Under the pieces are notes generated by a model that saw nothing but the letters and a program-made list of their open reading frames with translations, had not been told where the DNA came from and did not search any database. Shown here one piece after another: positions 1 through 9,182 of a DNA stretch of 28,431 nt (position 1 is the first letter of the stretch; each line of letters starts with the position of its first letter). Source of the DNA: a virus; IMG/VR virus record IMGVR_UViG_3300048916_000081, positions 1 through 28,431 of that record; one strand, 5' to 3'. Position numbers and translations under genes: made by a program.

Positions 1-279
1 GCCGACACGGCGTACAGCACCGTTTTTCAGGGCAAGGAAGCCTTCAGCACGATCGCCATTACCAAACCCGACGGCACGCAACACTTTGCGACCGTGACGG
101 GAGTTACAACCGCCCTGGGGCGCGATACGCTCACCTTTTCCCCGGCTCTGCCCGCTGGCACTTGGACGGGGCAAACTCTCGGCTTGCTCTTGAAGTGTCG
201 CATTGCCGACGATACAGTTTCGATCTTGCATAGCGCGTCGCATTCGGTTGTGACGATCAACCTTCGGACGGTCGACTAA
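1..279 (+). CDS. Phage tail protein, C-terminal fragment
   Basis: The frame is open from base 1 to a TAA at 277-279, giving the last 92 residues of a protein whose start lies outside the window. The fragment is rich in Thr, Ser and small residues in alternating beta-strand patterns, as in virion proteins, and has no catalytic motif that I recognise. Its stop overlaps the ATG of the BR0599-type tail gene by one base (TAATG), so the two are probably translationally coupled. The position immediately before BR0599 and tail-tip genes suggests a minor tail or tail-assembly protein. The exact family cannot be told from the fragment. Confidence 0.7.
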   Translation, partial: ADTAYSTVFQGKEAFSTIAITKPDGTQHFATVTGVTTALGRDTLTFSPALPAGTWTGQTLGLLLKCRIADDTVSILHSASHSVVTINLRTVD

Positions 280-1562
280 TGCCAACTTACGAAGACAGCG
301 AAGTTTCGAAGCATGGCGGAAAGCCAATCGAACTTTATCGCTTCGTCGGCACGTACCAAAACTTCTATTACACGTCGGGGCAGCGCGTCGTAAACTTTCA
401 AGCGCCGGACGAAGACGCACCGAACGATTATCTTCCGCTTGCGCTAAAGCGTTCCGCGTTCACGTCGACAACAACCGACGACAGCGACGGCGCCGAAATC
501 ACCGTTGATCTTCCGGTTTCAACCGATCTTGTTGCGATATACGGATTTCAAATCTCGCCGCCTGAACTTGTGTTGACGATCTTTCGCGGCCATACGGCGG
601 GCGAATTCGTTCAAGCTTGGAAAGGCGATGTTGATAACGTATCCGTCGTACGCGGAACCGCAACAATTCGCGTTCCTTCGAAACTCGCTTCAGCCTTAAG
701 CGCCGACTTCCCGAACGTCTATTATCAAACGCCGTGCAATCACACCTTGTACGACCCGCGTTGCGGTATCGACTTTGAAGCTTGGTCGGAAACTGCCGAA
801 ATTGCAGCAATTGACGGCAAGTCGATTACGCTGGACACGCTGCCGCCTGAACTTGACGGCAACTTGATCGGCGGCGACGCAATCCTTACGTCGGGTGAAC
901 GCCGAATGATCGTCGCACAAGTCGACGAAGTTATTACCGTAAACTATCCCTTCGCAGGGGCTGAAGTCGGCGGTTCGATCGTTGTTGCAGCGGGCTGCGA
1001 TCTTGCTTGGGCGGGAGATTGCCTTACCCGCTTCGACAACACGAAGCGGCACGGCGGCTATCCGTTCATTCCGCCGAAGAATATCTTCGCCGATGGCATC
1101 GAACCGGGCAAAGACGTTGCAGACGAAGCTTGTTTGCCTGCGATCTTTGACGGCGTTTATGCGACGCTTTCGATTGAAATTACGGAACCTGGAGATTGGT
1201 CGGCGGTTGGCGCCCATCCTTCTTCGGGCTTCAATTTTCCAAACCATTACGCAAATCCCGGCGGCGTTCATCTTGATTACATTAACAACGTTTTTCCTTA
1301 TACGATAGACGAAACAAATTCGCCTGATCCTTACGATTATTTGGACGGGCAAGTGCTTGTGACAGCAACGCGGGCCGGTAGTACATTTTTGTTTGAATTT
1401 CATTATCCGATAAACGAAATTGTGCCTCTAGGTTCTACTTGGGATTACCAATTGATAATGGGGCTTTCAAGCGCGCCTAGATACAAATTGCGCTTTACAA
1501 TGATCGACGGGCGTTCCTATTCGCAGGACGACGTTATTGTTGAAGCAACTTGGACGCTCTGA
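279..1562 (+). CDS. Phage tail protein, BR0599/DUF2163 type
   Basis: This 427-residue protein carries the signature of the BR0599 family of distal tail proteins. A Cys-His cluster (PCNHTLYDPRCGI, about residue 151) is followed by a second Cys pair in AAGCDLAWAGDCLTRFDN and then by HGGYPFIPPKNIF near residue 262. Family members act at the tail tip between tail tube and host-contact proteins and may bind a metal or Fe-S centre through these Cys residues; that role is inferred. Members usually end soon after the PFIPPKN segment. Here about 155 further residues follow, rich in Tyr, Asn and Asp and encoded by AT-richer DNA, which look like an added beta-sandwich domain. The ATG overlaps the upstream stop, and the next tail gene begins 3 bases after this stop. 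Confidence 0.85.
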   Translation: MPTYEDSEVSKHGGKPIELYRFVGTYQNFYYTSGQRVVNFQAPDEDAPNDYLPLALKRSAFTSTTTDDSDGAEITVDLPVSTDLVAIYGFQISPPELVLTIFRGHTAGEFVQAWKGDVDNVSVVRGTATIRVPSKLASALSADFPNVYYQTPCNHTLYDPRCGIDFEAWSETAEIAAIDGKSITLDTLPPELDGNLIGGDAILTSGERRMIVAQVDEVITVNYPFAGAEVGGSIVVAAGCDLAWAGDCLTRFDNTKRHGGYPFIPPKNIFADGIEPGKDVADEACLPAIFDGVYATLSIEITEPGDWSAVGAHPSSGFNFPNHYANPGGVHLDYINNVFPYTIDETNSPDPYDYLDGQVLVTATRAGSTFLFEFHYPINEIVPLGSTWDYQLIMGLSSAPRYKLRFTMIDGRSYSQDDVIVEATWTL

Positions 1563-1565
1563 AAT

Positions 1566-4043
1566 ATGTTCTTCTTCCTCGCCTTTTTCGCGATAGGGTT
1601 CATCTTGACGGCGTTTCTCGCGCCGAAGATGAAGGTCGAAAACGCTAAAGCCGCAGGGCTTGACGAATTCAAGTTTCCGCGATCGGAAGAAGGTTCGCCG
1701 GTCGGGCGCTTTTACGGAACGCTAAAGCTTCTTTCGCCGAATACGATCGCGATTACGGGCTATCGTGCGGTTCCGATCAAAAAGAAGGTCAAGACGGGGC
1801 TTTTCAGTTCGAAAACGATCATTACCGGATATAGATACTATCTCACGGTTGATCTTGCTTGGGCGCTTGGACCGGGCGTCGTTTACCGCAAAATGTGGTT
1901 CGGCAATAATCTAGTGTGGGCAGGCTGCTTATACGACAGCACCTGCCTTAACGTAATCCCTATCAATCTTCCTGAATTATACGGCGGTTCGGACGACGGC
2001 AATCGCGGCGGTATATTCGGCGATGTTGCAATGTATTGCGGCGACTTCGATCAAGATCGCGACGAATATCTAGTTGCAAATATGGACCCGAACGTTCCGG
2101 CGTACGTCGGCGTCGCGCACATGGTATTCCGCGATTTTTGGTGGGGCAACTCGCCTTCGATCGATACCGTCGCCGTTGAAGGCGCTTACTTCGTCAACAG
2201 CCTAGGGGTTTCAGCCGGGCGCCATATCATGCCCAACGGCCTTGATATGAACCCGGTTTGCGTACTGTACGATATTCTTTGCGAGGATTGGGGAAATCTC
2301 GGTTATGATCCGGCTCGCATTAACGTTACCCAATGGCGCGAAATTGCGATTAAAATCTTCGACGAAAACAATGGCATATCGATTTCGATTGCAAGCGCGA
2401 CCGAAGCAAAGGACGCCGTGAAAACAATATTGCGGCAAATCAATGCGGTTGTTTACGAAGATCAATCGACAGGGCTTGCTAATCTGAAGCTTCTTCGCAA
2501 CGATTATACGATTGCAGAATTGCCGGTTATTGGCCCCGATCAAGTTATCGAAGTTCGCAAGTTCACTAAAAAGCTTTGGGCTGAAACGAACAACGTTGTT
2601 CGCGTCAAATATACCGATCGTGAAGGCGGCTACGCACAAGGCAAGCTTGCAACCGCAAAAGACAGTTCGCTTCTCCGCTTTCAAGGCAAGCAGCGCCCTC
2701 TCGAAATTAATATGCCAGGTATCTTCGTTTCGGACCTTGCCAACGCTATCGCAGCGCGCGAGTTGTCAAACCTGAACATTCCGCTTTATTCGGCTGAACT
2801 CACGTTGAACCGCGAAGCCGTTACGCTTCGCCCCGGCGACGCTTTCGTTTTCCATTGGCCGGAATACGGCTTTGAACAAATAGTTATGCGCGCCAAGCGT
2901 CCGAACTTCGGAACGCTTGAAAGCGGCTCGATTTCGATAAGCGCAGTTCAGGACGAATTTTCGCTAGACACTACAGTCGTTAGCGCGCCGCCGATTTCAG
3001 GCTATGTTCCGACAACGCTTGCGCCGGTTGACGTTTCGACCTTCTATATTTTCGAACTTCCCGCGTTCCTTGATTATAAATCAAGCTTGGGAACGCGCGT
3101 CGGCTATACTCGCTTCGCTTCATTCGTGCTTGCGCCTTCGTCGTACACCCTTGGTTATAACGCATACATTGAAGAAACGCCCGACGACGTTGAAGTTTTG
3201 TCGTTGGCGCCTTACACGCCTAGCGCCAAGCTTGCGGCGCCGCTTGGGCGCTTTGACGGCTTTGCGACAGGCATTGCCGACGCGATCACGATCAAGGAAG
3301 TTTCGGACGTTGGCGCGCTGGCCCTAGGGGATAGTGAGCGCCAAGGCGGCGGTTTGATCGTCATCGGTAACGAAATTCTTTCGTATTCGTCGTCGACCGA
3401 TAACGGGGACGATACATATGATTTGAACGATGTTCGCCGGGCGATGATCGATACCGGATGGTTTGCCCACAATACCGACGATCGCGTTTGGTTCTTCAAC
3501 GGGGCTGAAGGCTTCTTTGAAAGCGACACGCTAACCGGCGATATAGCGAGCGTCTATTTCATCGATCGGACTGCCACGGGCCGCAGCGCCGTTGCCGATG
3601 CCACGGTGACGCCAGAAACGGCCTTGGGAAGGGTAGAACGGGTTATCGCGCCCGATTGGGCAACTGCCGACGGGGACCGTACCCCTTGGCGGATTTTCGA
3701 CCCTGGGGACGTGGTTTCGATCGATGCCCGCGCCCGCTCGCGCTTGGACCTTACCGAACTATGGTTTGAAGACGACGCGGCGTCGACGGCTGAAGCTGGC
3801 ACGACTTACCGCATATCGTTCGAAGTCGAAGACGTGACGACGGTTGTTGCCGACGATGAAGCTTTGCCGTATAGCTTGACGATAACGGAAGATATGGGCG
3901 GTTACTGCATTATTCACATCGAAGCCAAAAAAGGCGGCTTGTATTCGATCGCATCAACCCCGATGCCGATTTTCGTAAATAGCGCGGCTTTGATCGTAGA
4001 TAGTGAAATAGTTCGCATCGATGGCGAAAGGATCGATTTCTAA
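1566..4043 (+). CDS. Tail-tip / host-specificity protein (GTA-type, J-like)
   Basis: An 825-residue structural protein. It opens with a hydrophobic segment of about 20 residues (MFFFLAFFAIGFILTAFLAP), then the EFKFPRSEEGSPV and YGTLKLLSPN pattern typical of tail-tip proteins in this phage group. The middle contains the putative phage tail protein domain (PF13550-like), with LRPGDAFVFHWPEYGFEQ around residue 425. Later, LIVIGNEILSY and LNDVRRAMIDTGWFAH (about residues 600-640) match the repeated beta module of J-like proteins. It is expected to form the central tip that contacts the receptor and triggers DNA release. It lies between the BR0599-type gene and the fibre gene, and its stop overlaps the fibre ATG by one base. 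Confidence 0.8.
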   Translation: MFFFLAFFAIGFILTAFLAPKMKVENAKAAGLDEFKFPRSEEGSPVGRFYGTLKLLSPNTIAITGYRAVPIKKKVKTGLFSSKTIITGYRYYLTVDLAWALGPGVVYRKMWFGNNLVWAGCLYDSTCLNVIPINLPELYGGSDDGNRGGIFGDVAMYCGDFDQDRDEYLVANMDPNVPAYVGVAHMVFRDFWWGNSPSIDTVAVEGAYFVNSLGVSAGRHIMPNGLDMNPVCVLYDILCEDWGNLGYDPARINVTQWREIAIKIFDENNGISISIASATEAKDAVKTILRQINAVVYEDQSTGLANLKLLRNDYTIAELPVIGPDQVIEVRKFTKKLWAETNNVVRVKYTDREGGYAQGKLATAKDSSLLRFQGKQRPLEINMPGIFVSDLANAIAARELSNLNIPLYSAELTLNREAVTLRPGDAFVFHWPEYGFEQIVMRAKRPNFGTLESGSISISAVQDEFSLDTTVVSAPPISGYVPTTLAPVDVSTFYIFELPAFLDYKSSLGTRVGYTRFASFVLAPSSYTLGYNAYIEETPDDVEVLSLAPYTPSAKLAAPLGRFDGFATGIADAITIKEVSDVGALALGDSERQGGGLIVIGNEILSYSSSTDNGDDTYDLNDVRRAMIDTGWFAHNTDDRVWFFNGAEGFFESDTLTGDIASVYFIDRTATGRSAVADATVTPETALGRVERVIAPDWATADGDRTPWRIFDPGDVVSIDARARSRLDLTELWFEDDAASTAEAGTTYRISFEVEDVTTVVADDEALPYSLTITEDMGGYCIIHIEAKKGGLYSIASTPMPIFVNSAALIVDSEIVRIDGERIDF

Positions 4044-5704
4044 TGACCGAACTTACAACCGCAACCGCCCTTGATATTCTTGAAGACGGTGATCTTATCG
4101 CAGTTCGCAAGGCGGGCGCGTCGGGCGTTAAGAAGGGAACCGCAAGCCAACTTCGCGACTATATCCTTTCAAACCTGAAATGGAAAAACCCTGTTCGCGC
4201 CAAGACGACGGCGGCACTCGCTGCAAACACTTACTCTAACGGTGCAAGCGGCGTAGGCGCAACGCTAACCGGAAATGCGAACGGCGCGCTTGCCGCGCAA
4301 GACGGCGTAACGCTGGTTGCAAACGATCGCTTGCTTGTCGCGGACGAAGGAACCGGATCGCACAACGGCATTTACACCGTAACCCAAGTTGGCGACGGTT
4401 CACACCCTTACATCCTAACGCGTGCTGCCGATGCCGATCAAGCGAGCGAACTTGTTAGCGCCGCCGTGAAGGTTAGCGAAGGCTCTACCCAGGCGGATAA
4501 CGAATATTCATGCACGACGGATGGACCGTTGACGATCGGCACAACCGCGCTTGTATGGGGCGTCCTGTCTAGCGGCGGAAGCTTGGCCAGCACGACCGAA
4601 CAGCTTGCCGGAACCGACGCTTCGAAAAGGTCGACGCCTGACAGCGTTGCTGCATTGTGGGAAAAAGGCGCCGACGTTGCCAGTTCAGGCACGCTTACCG
4701 TAGGCGAAGGCGGTTATTTTCACATCACCGGCACGACGGCGATTACGGCGCTCGCGTTGTCGGTCGATAAGGCCGGGCGCAAGGTTTGGCTGAAGTTCGA
4801 CGGCGCTTTGACGCTAACGCATAATGCGACAAGCTTGATCCTTCCGACGGGAGCGAACATCGCGACGGCGGCGGGGGATATTGCGGGCTTCGTATCCGAA
4901 GGTTCGGGCAATTTCCGTTGTTTCGTTTATCAGCGGGCGGACGGCACGGCCTTGGCTTCGTCCGGTGGAGGCGGTTCCGCGCTTACAGTTAAGGACGAAG
5001 GCACAGACCTTGACACGGCGGTTACGTCTTTCGACTTTGTTGGCGCTGGCGTCACTACCACAAATTCGGGCCATGCGGTTACTGTAACTATTCCGGGCGG
5101 CGGTGGAACTGCTTGGGACTTCTCGCCTCCCGCTGCAAGTTATTTTACTCTACAGTCAAGTGATGCAACACAGCTAACGTTAACCGATGATGCAGACGTA
5201 GGCCTATTGATTGACCCCGGCGCGCTAAGTTCGAATTGTGTTAGAATGGCGCGCAAATCTCTAACGACTAAAGCGTCCGCGTGGGATTTAAAAGCCAAGA
5301 TAAAAGGCGTCACTACGACAGACTCATACTCCGATTACGGGATTATGGTCCGTGACAGTATTGGCGGAAAATATTATCGATTGGCAGTGGCAAGTAATGC
5401 TCCGCTAGGAGTTTCGCATTTTTCCGGGTACAATACATTCGTCGGGACTGACTACGGCACGGGAACGTTGCAACTAACAGGTATCCCGTTACAATGGTTT
5501 CGGATTGCCTTCGACGGAACCAATCTTGTGTTTTATACTTCTGCTGAAGGCAAGCTATGGACTTCGTTGTGTTCGGTAACTTATGCTAGTTATCTTGGAG
5601 TACAGCCGGACCAAGTTATGCTATATGCGAGTTACCTGCGCACTACTGGACAAAAATTGGTAATGTCGTGCCCTTACTGGTCGCTGACAGGGCCTGGCGT
5701 GTAA
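4043..5704 (+). CDS. Tail fibre / receptor-binding protein
   Basis: A 553-residue protein whose first 45 residues (DILEDGDLIAVRKAGASG) resemble the tip-attachment segment of tail fibres. Residues about 50-175 hold a fibre module with DRLLVADEGTGSHNGIYTV and LTRAADADQASEL. A long beta-rich, Gly/Thr-rich shaft follows. After a Gly-rich linker (IPGGGGTAWDF, about residue 350), the last 200 residues look like a concanavalin/DUF1349-like beta sandwich and end in YWSLTGPGV. From about base 5130 the DNA is clearly AT-richer and uses codons such as TTA and ATA that are rare upstream, consistent with a swapped receptor-binding domain. It is the last plus-strand tail gene and converges on the polymerase gene with only 27 bases between them. 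Confidence 0.78.
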   Translation: MTELTTATALDILEDGDLIAVRKAGASGVKKGTASQLRDYILSNLKWKNPVRAKTTAALAANTYSNGASGVGATLTGNANGALAAQDGVTLVANDRLLVADEGTGSHNGIYTVTQVGDGSHPYILTRAADADQASELVSAAVKVSEGSTQADNEYSCTTDGPLTIGTTALVWGVLSSGGSLASTTEQLAGTDASKRSTPDSVAALWEKGADVASSGTLTVGEGGYFHITGTTAITALALSVDKAGRKVWLKFDGALTLTHNATSLILPTGANIATAAGDIAGFVSEGSGNFRCFVYQRADGTALASSGGGGSALTVKDEGTDLDTAVTSFDFVGAGVTTTNSGHAVTVTIPGGGGTAWDFSPPAASYFTLQSSDATQLTLTDDADVGLLIDPGALSSNCVRMARKSLTTKASAWDLKAKIKGVTTTDSYSDYGIMVRDSIGGKYYRLAVASNAPLGVSHFSGYNTFVGTDYGTGTLQLTGIPLQWFRIAFDGTNLVFYTSAEGKLWTSLCSVTYASYLGVQPDQVMLYASYLRTTGQKLVMSCPYWSLTGPGV

Positions 5705-5731
5705 AATTCGACAATTGCGAAGCAAAGCAGG

Positions 5732-7693
5732 TTAGAAAAGCCCGCCTTGTTTCGTCGAACCGAAATACCCTAGATCGCCAAGCATTCCGAAAGCCCGATC
5801 GATGTAGTATTCATATGCGATATCGGTCGGGCATTCGTCGGGCAGTTCCATAAGCGGGCAAGCGCCTTCGGAATTCGGAACCTTGTTGCCGGTTGCGATA
5901 TAGTTGATTACGCCTTGCACACCTTCGGCGTAGTACCAACGAATTGTTTTGCCTAGAAAATAGCCGTCCTTATGCGCCCCGCCTCGCACGTTGCGAACGA
6001 CGACAAAGCGGCGGATATCCTGGCACGCGCGAACCGTCTTTTCGATCGGCGTTCCCTTCGACAATAAAGCCTGCACCGCGTCCGAACATATCAAGGCTTC
6101 AGGGTTCTTCGACATTGCGGAATTTTGCGCCGATCCCCGTTCGGAATACGCCCCCTTTGCCTTCGTCGAACCGTCTTCCTTGATCGCGATATAGTTGTTC
6201 ACGTCGCGCGAGTAAACGGCAGCATAGCGCGTTTCTTCGGTTTGAAGCGATGTTATGCGCTCCCATTCAGCGATAACAGCGCCTAACATATTGCCCATGC
6301 GCTTAGGGCACTTGATAATAACGCCGTCGGTATTAGCCGACACGATCGGAATTCCTGCCGCTTCGATCATTTCGATTAGCTTTAGGATAACAAGCTGGCC
6401 CGTTATCGTAACCTGAATTAGAAGATCGGGCGAGAAGATTGACGAATAGAACGACCCTAGCTTGCCGAAGATGCCGTTAATCGCGATCTTCAATCCTGCC
6501 TCTAGCTTGTCCTTCAGCTTCTTCAGTTCCATTCGACGAAGAACAAGCCCGTCGCGGAAGATTTCAATAAACAGCTTGCCGATATGCTTCGGAAAGAAAC
6601 CCGAATTGATTATAAGCCAAGGGTAAAACGATACAACGTCGCGGTCGATTAGATCGGTTTCGTCATCGGCTTTGTGAACTGCCGTCTTCTCGCTGGAATG
6701 AAGCCCTCCCATGCCCATTTTATAGACGCAAGAGCCAATCCGTATCGACAGCTTGGACAGGGCTTCAGGCATGACCGGGGCGCCGCTGCCGTCCAGCCTA
6801 AAGGGGACGGCCTGGACAATCCGCAAGGCTTCCTGAAGCTGTGGATTGTCAAACGACAGATATTCCGGCGGCTGATAGAAGAATTCGTAATCGTCCGGCA
6901 AATCCGGCTTCTTCGGCGAGAAGCCGCGCGCTTCGCGTATCTTCGCGTTAATGAACGCTTCGCCCACCTGGGCATCGGATTTCGAACGGATATCCTGATT
7001 GATTTCGGCGCCCAACCGCTCGCGCAATTCGACATGCGGCTTTAGCCCGTATGTGGGGTGCGAGTATAAAAGTTCGGTATTATCAAGATCGTTGAAACAA
7101 TAATCTCGCGTATCAATCACGTCTTGCGGCGACAAATCCGAATGCGGATCGATCGGCAATTCCTGCATTCGCTTGCAATGAAGCCGGGCAGCATAAAGCT
7201 TCAACGAACCTTCAAGCGGTGCGACTTCGATCAAGTCGATATGATTGTACGGCGCCCGCCAATTCGCCTTGCGTTCGTCGCGAATGATTATGTCGTCGCT
7301 AAGTTCCTTCAGTTCGTACAGCGTCGCACCTTTGCAAGCCGCTTCGATCATCGGGATATCGTACGAAATCGAGTTAAACCCGATAATCTTGAACCAATGC
7401 AACGCCCTATGCAGTTCGGTTCGCATCCATTCGGGAAGCGGACCTTCGCCGCAGTGTTCGACGTAAAAATATTCTCCGGTTCCAATGTTCTTAAAGGCGC
7501 AAAGGAAGTAGTTTCGATAACATTCAACGTCGAAAACGACTTCGGTTCCGACAGAATAATTCCACGGCGAAACGCTGAACTTGCGCAAAACCGGCGAGTA
7601 CGACAGGCGCTTTAGAACGCCGTCGTATCGCTTGGCTTTGCGCTTCGTCGGAAGCGGCGCGTAATCGTCTAACGTTGAATTGTCAAAGAACAT
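5732..7693 (-). CDS. Family-B DNA polymerase with 3'-5' exonuclease
   Basis: A 653-residue replicative polymerase. The exonuclease comes first: Exo I FDVE (D55, E57), Exo II GFNSISYD (N107, D112) and Exo III YCFND (Y198, D202). The palm follows: motif A RDVVSFYP (D352), motif B LKIAINGIFGKLG (K402) and motif C SANTDGVII (D456). Motif C reads NTDG instead of the common DTDS, but keeps the second Asp, which is the essential one in family B. Only about 50 residues separate motifs A and B, so the fingers are minimal, and the whole enzyme is shorter than most family-B polymerases of 750-900 residues. No terminal-protein gene is evident, and with a PrimPol and a clamp nearby RNA or DNA priming is more likely than protein priming. 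It is the last gene of the minus operon, 9 bases after the clamp-like gene. Confidence 0.9.
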   Translation of the reverse strand: MFFDNSTLDDYAPLPTKRKAKRYDGVLKRLSYSPVLRKFSVSPWNYSVGTEVVFDVECYRNYFLCAFKNIGTGEYFYVEHCGEGPLPEWMRTELHRALHWFKIIGFNSISYDIPMIEAACKGATLYELKELSDDIIIRDERKANWRAPYNHIDLIEVAPLEGSLKLYAARLHCKRMQELPIDPHSDLSPQDVIDTRDYCFNDLDNTELLYSHPTYGLKPHVELRERLGAEINQDIRSKSDAQVGEAFINAKIREARGFSPKKPDLPDDYEFFYQPPEYLSFDNPQLQEALRIVQAVPFRLDGSGAPVMPEALSKLSIRIGSCVYKMGMGGLHSSEKTAVHKADDETDLIDRDVVSFYPWLIINSGFFPKHIGKLFIEIFRDGLVLRRMELKKLKDKLEAGLKIAINGIFGKLGSFYSSIFSPDLLIQVTITGQLVILKLIEMIEAAGIPIVSANTDGVIIKCPKRMGNMLGAVIAEWERITSLQTEETRYAAVYSRDVNNYIAIKEDGSTKAKGAYSERGSAQNSAMSKNPEALICSDAVQALLSKGTPIEKTVRACQDIRRFVVVRNVRGGAHKDGYFLGKTIRWYYAEGVQGVINYIATGNKVPNSEGACPLMELPDECPTDIAYEYYIDRAFGMLGDLGYFGSTKQGGLF

Positions 7694-7702
7694 AACGAAG
7701 CC

Positions 7703-8971
7703 TTAGAACGGCACGTCGTCATCGTCAATATCAACGAAGCCGGGGACCGTGCCCACGATAGCCGCCCAAGGGTTCGCCGGATCGCCCGCCGGGGCTTCAG
7801 CGGTCGACGGTTCGGGAACGCCCCAGGTGCCCGCCTGAACGCCGCTGCGCAGGGATGCGAAGGCTTCGCCGACTTGCTCCCCCGTCGCGCCTTCGGGCAG
7901 CGTCCAAGCCGCCACGACGGCAGGCGGTTCCGGGGCAGGCTCGCGCGCTTCGGCCCGCGCCTTCATAATGCAGCCGCGAAGGCTTCCGGTTTCGTCGAAG
8001 AAAAACGCGCGATCGTCATTCGACGTGTAATCAAGTTGGGCGCAAACGGGTTCGATTGATCGGAACAGCTTCGCCGTGAACGAATGCCCTTTTTGCAAAC
8101 CCGGAACGTCAAACGTCGCGCCGTAAACCGGGCTTCCGAAGTCTTGGTACTTGTCGTACGTCGACTTAACCTTTTCGTCGTGGAAGTGGATAAGCCCGTC
8201 TTTGCTGAAGCTTTCCACGGCCTTGACGGCTTCGAACAATCCTTCTGGCACCGGGGCCGGATAAGCGGGATAATTGAAAAGGTGCGAAGTTTCCGGCCAT
8301 TTGTCGCCGTACTGTTGCGTTTTATACCAAGAGCCGTCTTCGAAATAGAACGTAACCGACTTGTTCGAGAAGCCGAAGCCTTCAAGCTTCTTTCCGCAAC
8401 CCGCCACGGCTGCCGCGAACGTCTTTGGGATCACAAGCCCCGGCGGAAGGTCAATGCCGTGCCAATATTCGAAGATTACCTTACCGTTCGTCGAAGTCAT
8501 CGAATTAGCTTGAAGCAACACCGACACTTCAACAACGCGCTCGCCTTCGTTGTCGATAAGCGGCAACAGCCGGGCGAACCCGTCCTTCAGCCGATCGTCA
8601 ATCGCAGCGCACCGGGGATCGGGCATCGCCTGGGGGATTTGATCGCCCGCAAGGCAAGGAACCGTCGCGCGAATACGATCGCCTTTGACTAGCAGCGTAC
8701 CGTTTTCGTTTTCGGTTAGCGCGAGCGTCGAACCGGCCCGGTTCAAGGCGTCGATAAAGCGCCCGATATGTGGGCAAAGGGCAAGTTCTTCTTCGACGCT
8801 ATGCCCGGCGGAAAATACGCCGTCGGTTGCGGTTATCATCTTGCCAGCTAGGCGAGCGTGCGCCTTGTACGCTTCTTCGCCGTCTTTGTACGCGGGCGCA
8901 ATGAAGTTCAACGCTTCGGCGAGTTTCGACGCCGCTTCGGATTTTGCCTTGCGGCTTGGACGCTTTGCCAT
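7703..8971 (-). CDS. Sliding-clamp-like processivity factor with SSB-like acidic tail
   Basis: This 422-residue protein resembles phage beta-clamp (DnaN-like) proteins. An N-terminal segment ITATDGVFSAGHSVEEE is followed by LLVKGDRIRATVPCL. A second module contains QANSMTSTNGKVIFEYW and LPPGLVIPKTFAAAV, patterns typical of clamp domains. A third, divergent module leads into a Pro/Ala-rich linker from about residue 345. The last residues, VDIDDDDVPF, match the acidic tip of bacterial SSB (DDDIPF), the peptide that recruits replication and repair enzymes. That tail is unexpected on a clamp. The gene sits directly upstream of the polymerase, which supports a processivity role. The clamp assignment rests on motif resemblance only; another DNA-binding replication protein is possible. 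Confidence 0.6.
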   Translation of the reverse strand: MAKRPSRKAKSEAASKLAEALNFIAPAYKDGEEAYKAHARLAGKMITATDGVFSAGHSVEEELALCPHIGRFIDALNRAGSTLALTENENGTLLVKGDRIRATVPCLAGDQIPQAMPDPRCAAIDDRLKDGFARLLPLIDNEGERVVEVSVLLQANSMTSTNGKVIFEYWHGIDLPPGLVIPKTFAAAVAGCGKKLEGFGFSNKSVTFYFEDGSWYKTQQYGDKWPETSHLFNYPAYPAPVPEGLFEAVKAVESFSKDGLIHFHDEKVKSTYDKYQDFGSPVYGATFDVPGLQKGHSFTAKLFRSIEPVCAQLDYTSNDDRAFFFDETGSLRGCIMKARAEAREPAPEPPAVVAAWTLPEGATGEQVGEAFASLRSGVQAGTWGVPEPSTAEAPAGDPANPWAAIVGTVPGFVDIDDDDVPF

Positions 8972-8972
8972 T

Positions 8973-9179
8973 TCAATTGCCCTTTCGCTGTACGGCGACG
9001 GCCCAAGTTCCGCGAAGCGTTTCGGGAACGTCCCCGCGAAACTCGAATTTCAACGTAACCGCTTCAACGTCGTACCCGTCGGGAACATTAGCGTCGGCGT
9101 CGGCATACATTGACATTCCTTCAAGAATGTTTCGCCCGAAATTCTCGCAAAAGTCGCGATCAACTTCAATCTTTGCCAT
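8973..9179 (-). CDS. Small acidic hypothetical protein
   Basis: A 68-residue protein that I do not recognise. It begins MAKIEVDRDFCENFG and contains an acidic stretch (YADADANVPDGYDVEAV) followed by a beta-strand-like KFEFRG. It has no signal peptide, membrane segment or Cys cluster. The ATG at 9179 follows a GAAAGG ribosome binding site, and its stop lies one base before the clamp-like start, so it is part of the replication operon. Its place between a zinc-finger protein and the clamp suggests an accessory replication role, but nothing in the sequence shows one. Confidence 0.75.
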   Translation of the reverse strand: MAKIEVDRDFCENFGRNILEGMSMYADADANVPDGYDVEAVTLKFEFRGDVPETLRGTWAVAVQRKGN

Positions 9180-9182
9180 TGT

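Noticed and set aside
696-1403. Long minus-strand open frame across the BR0599-type gene
   Set aside because: It is antisense to a clear tail gene, rich in Arg and Cys with no motif, and arises from the codon bias of the plus-strand gene.
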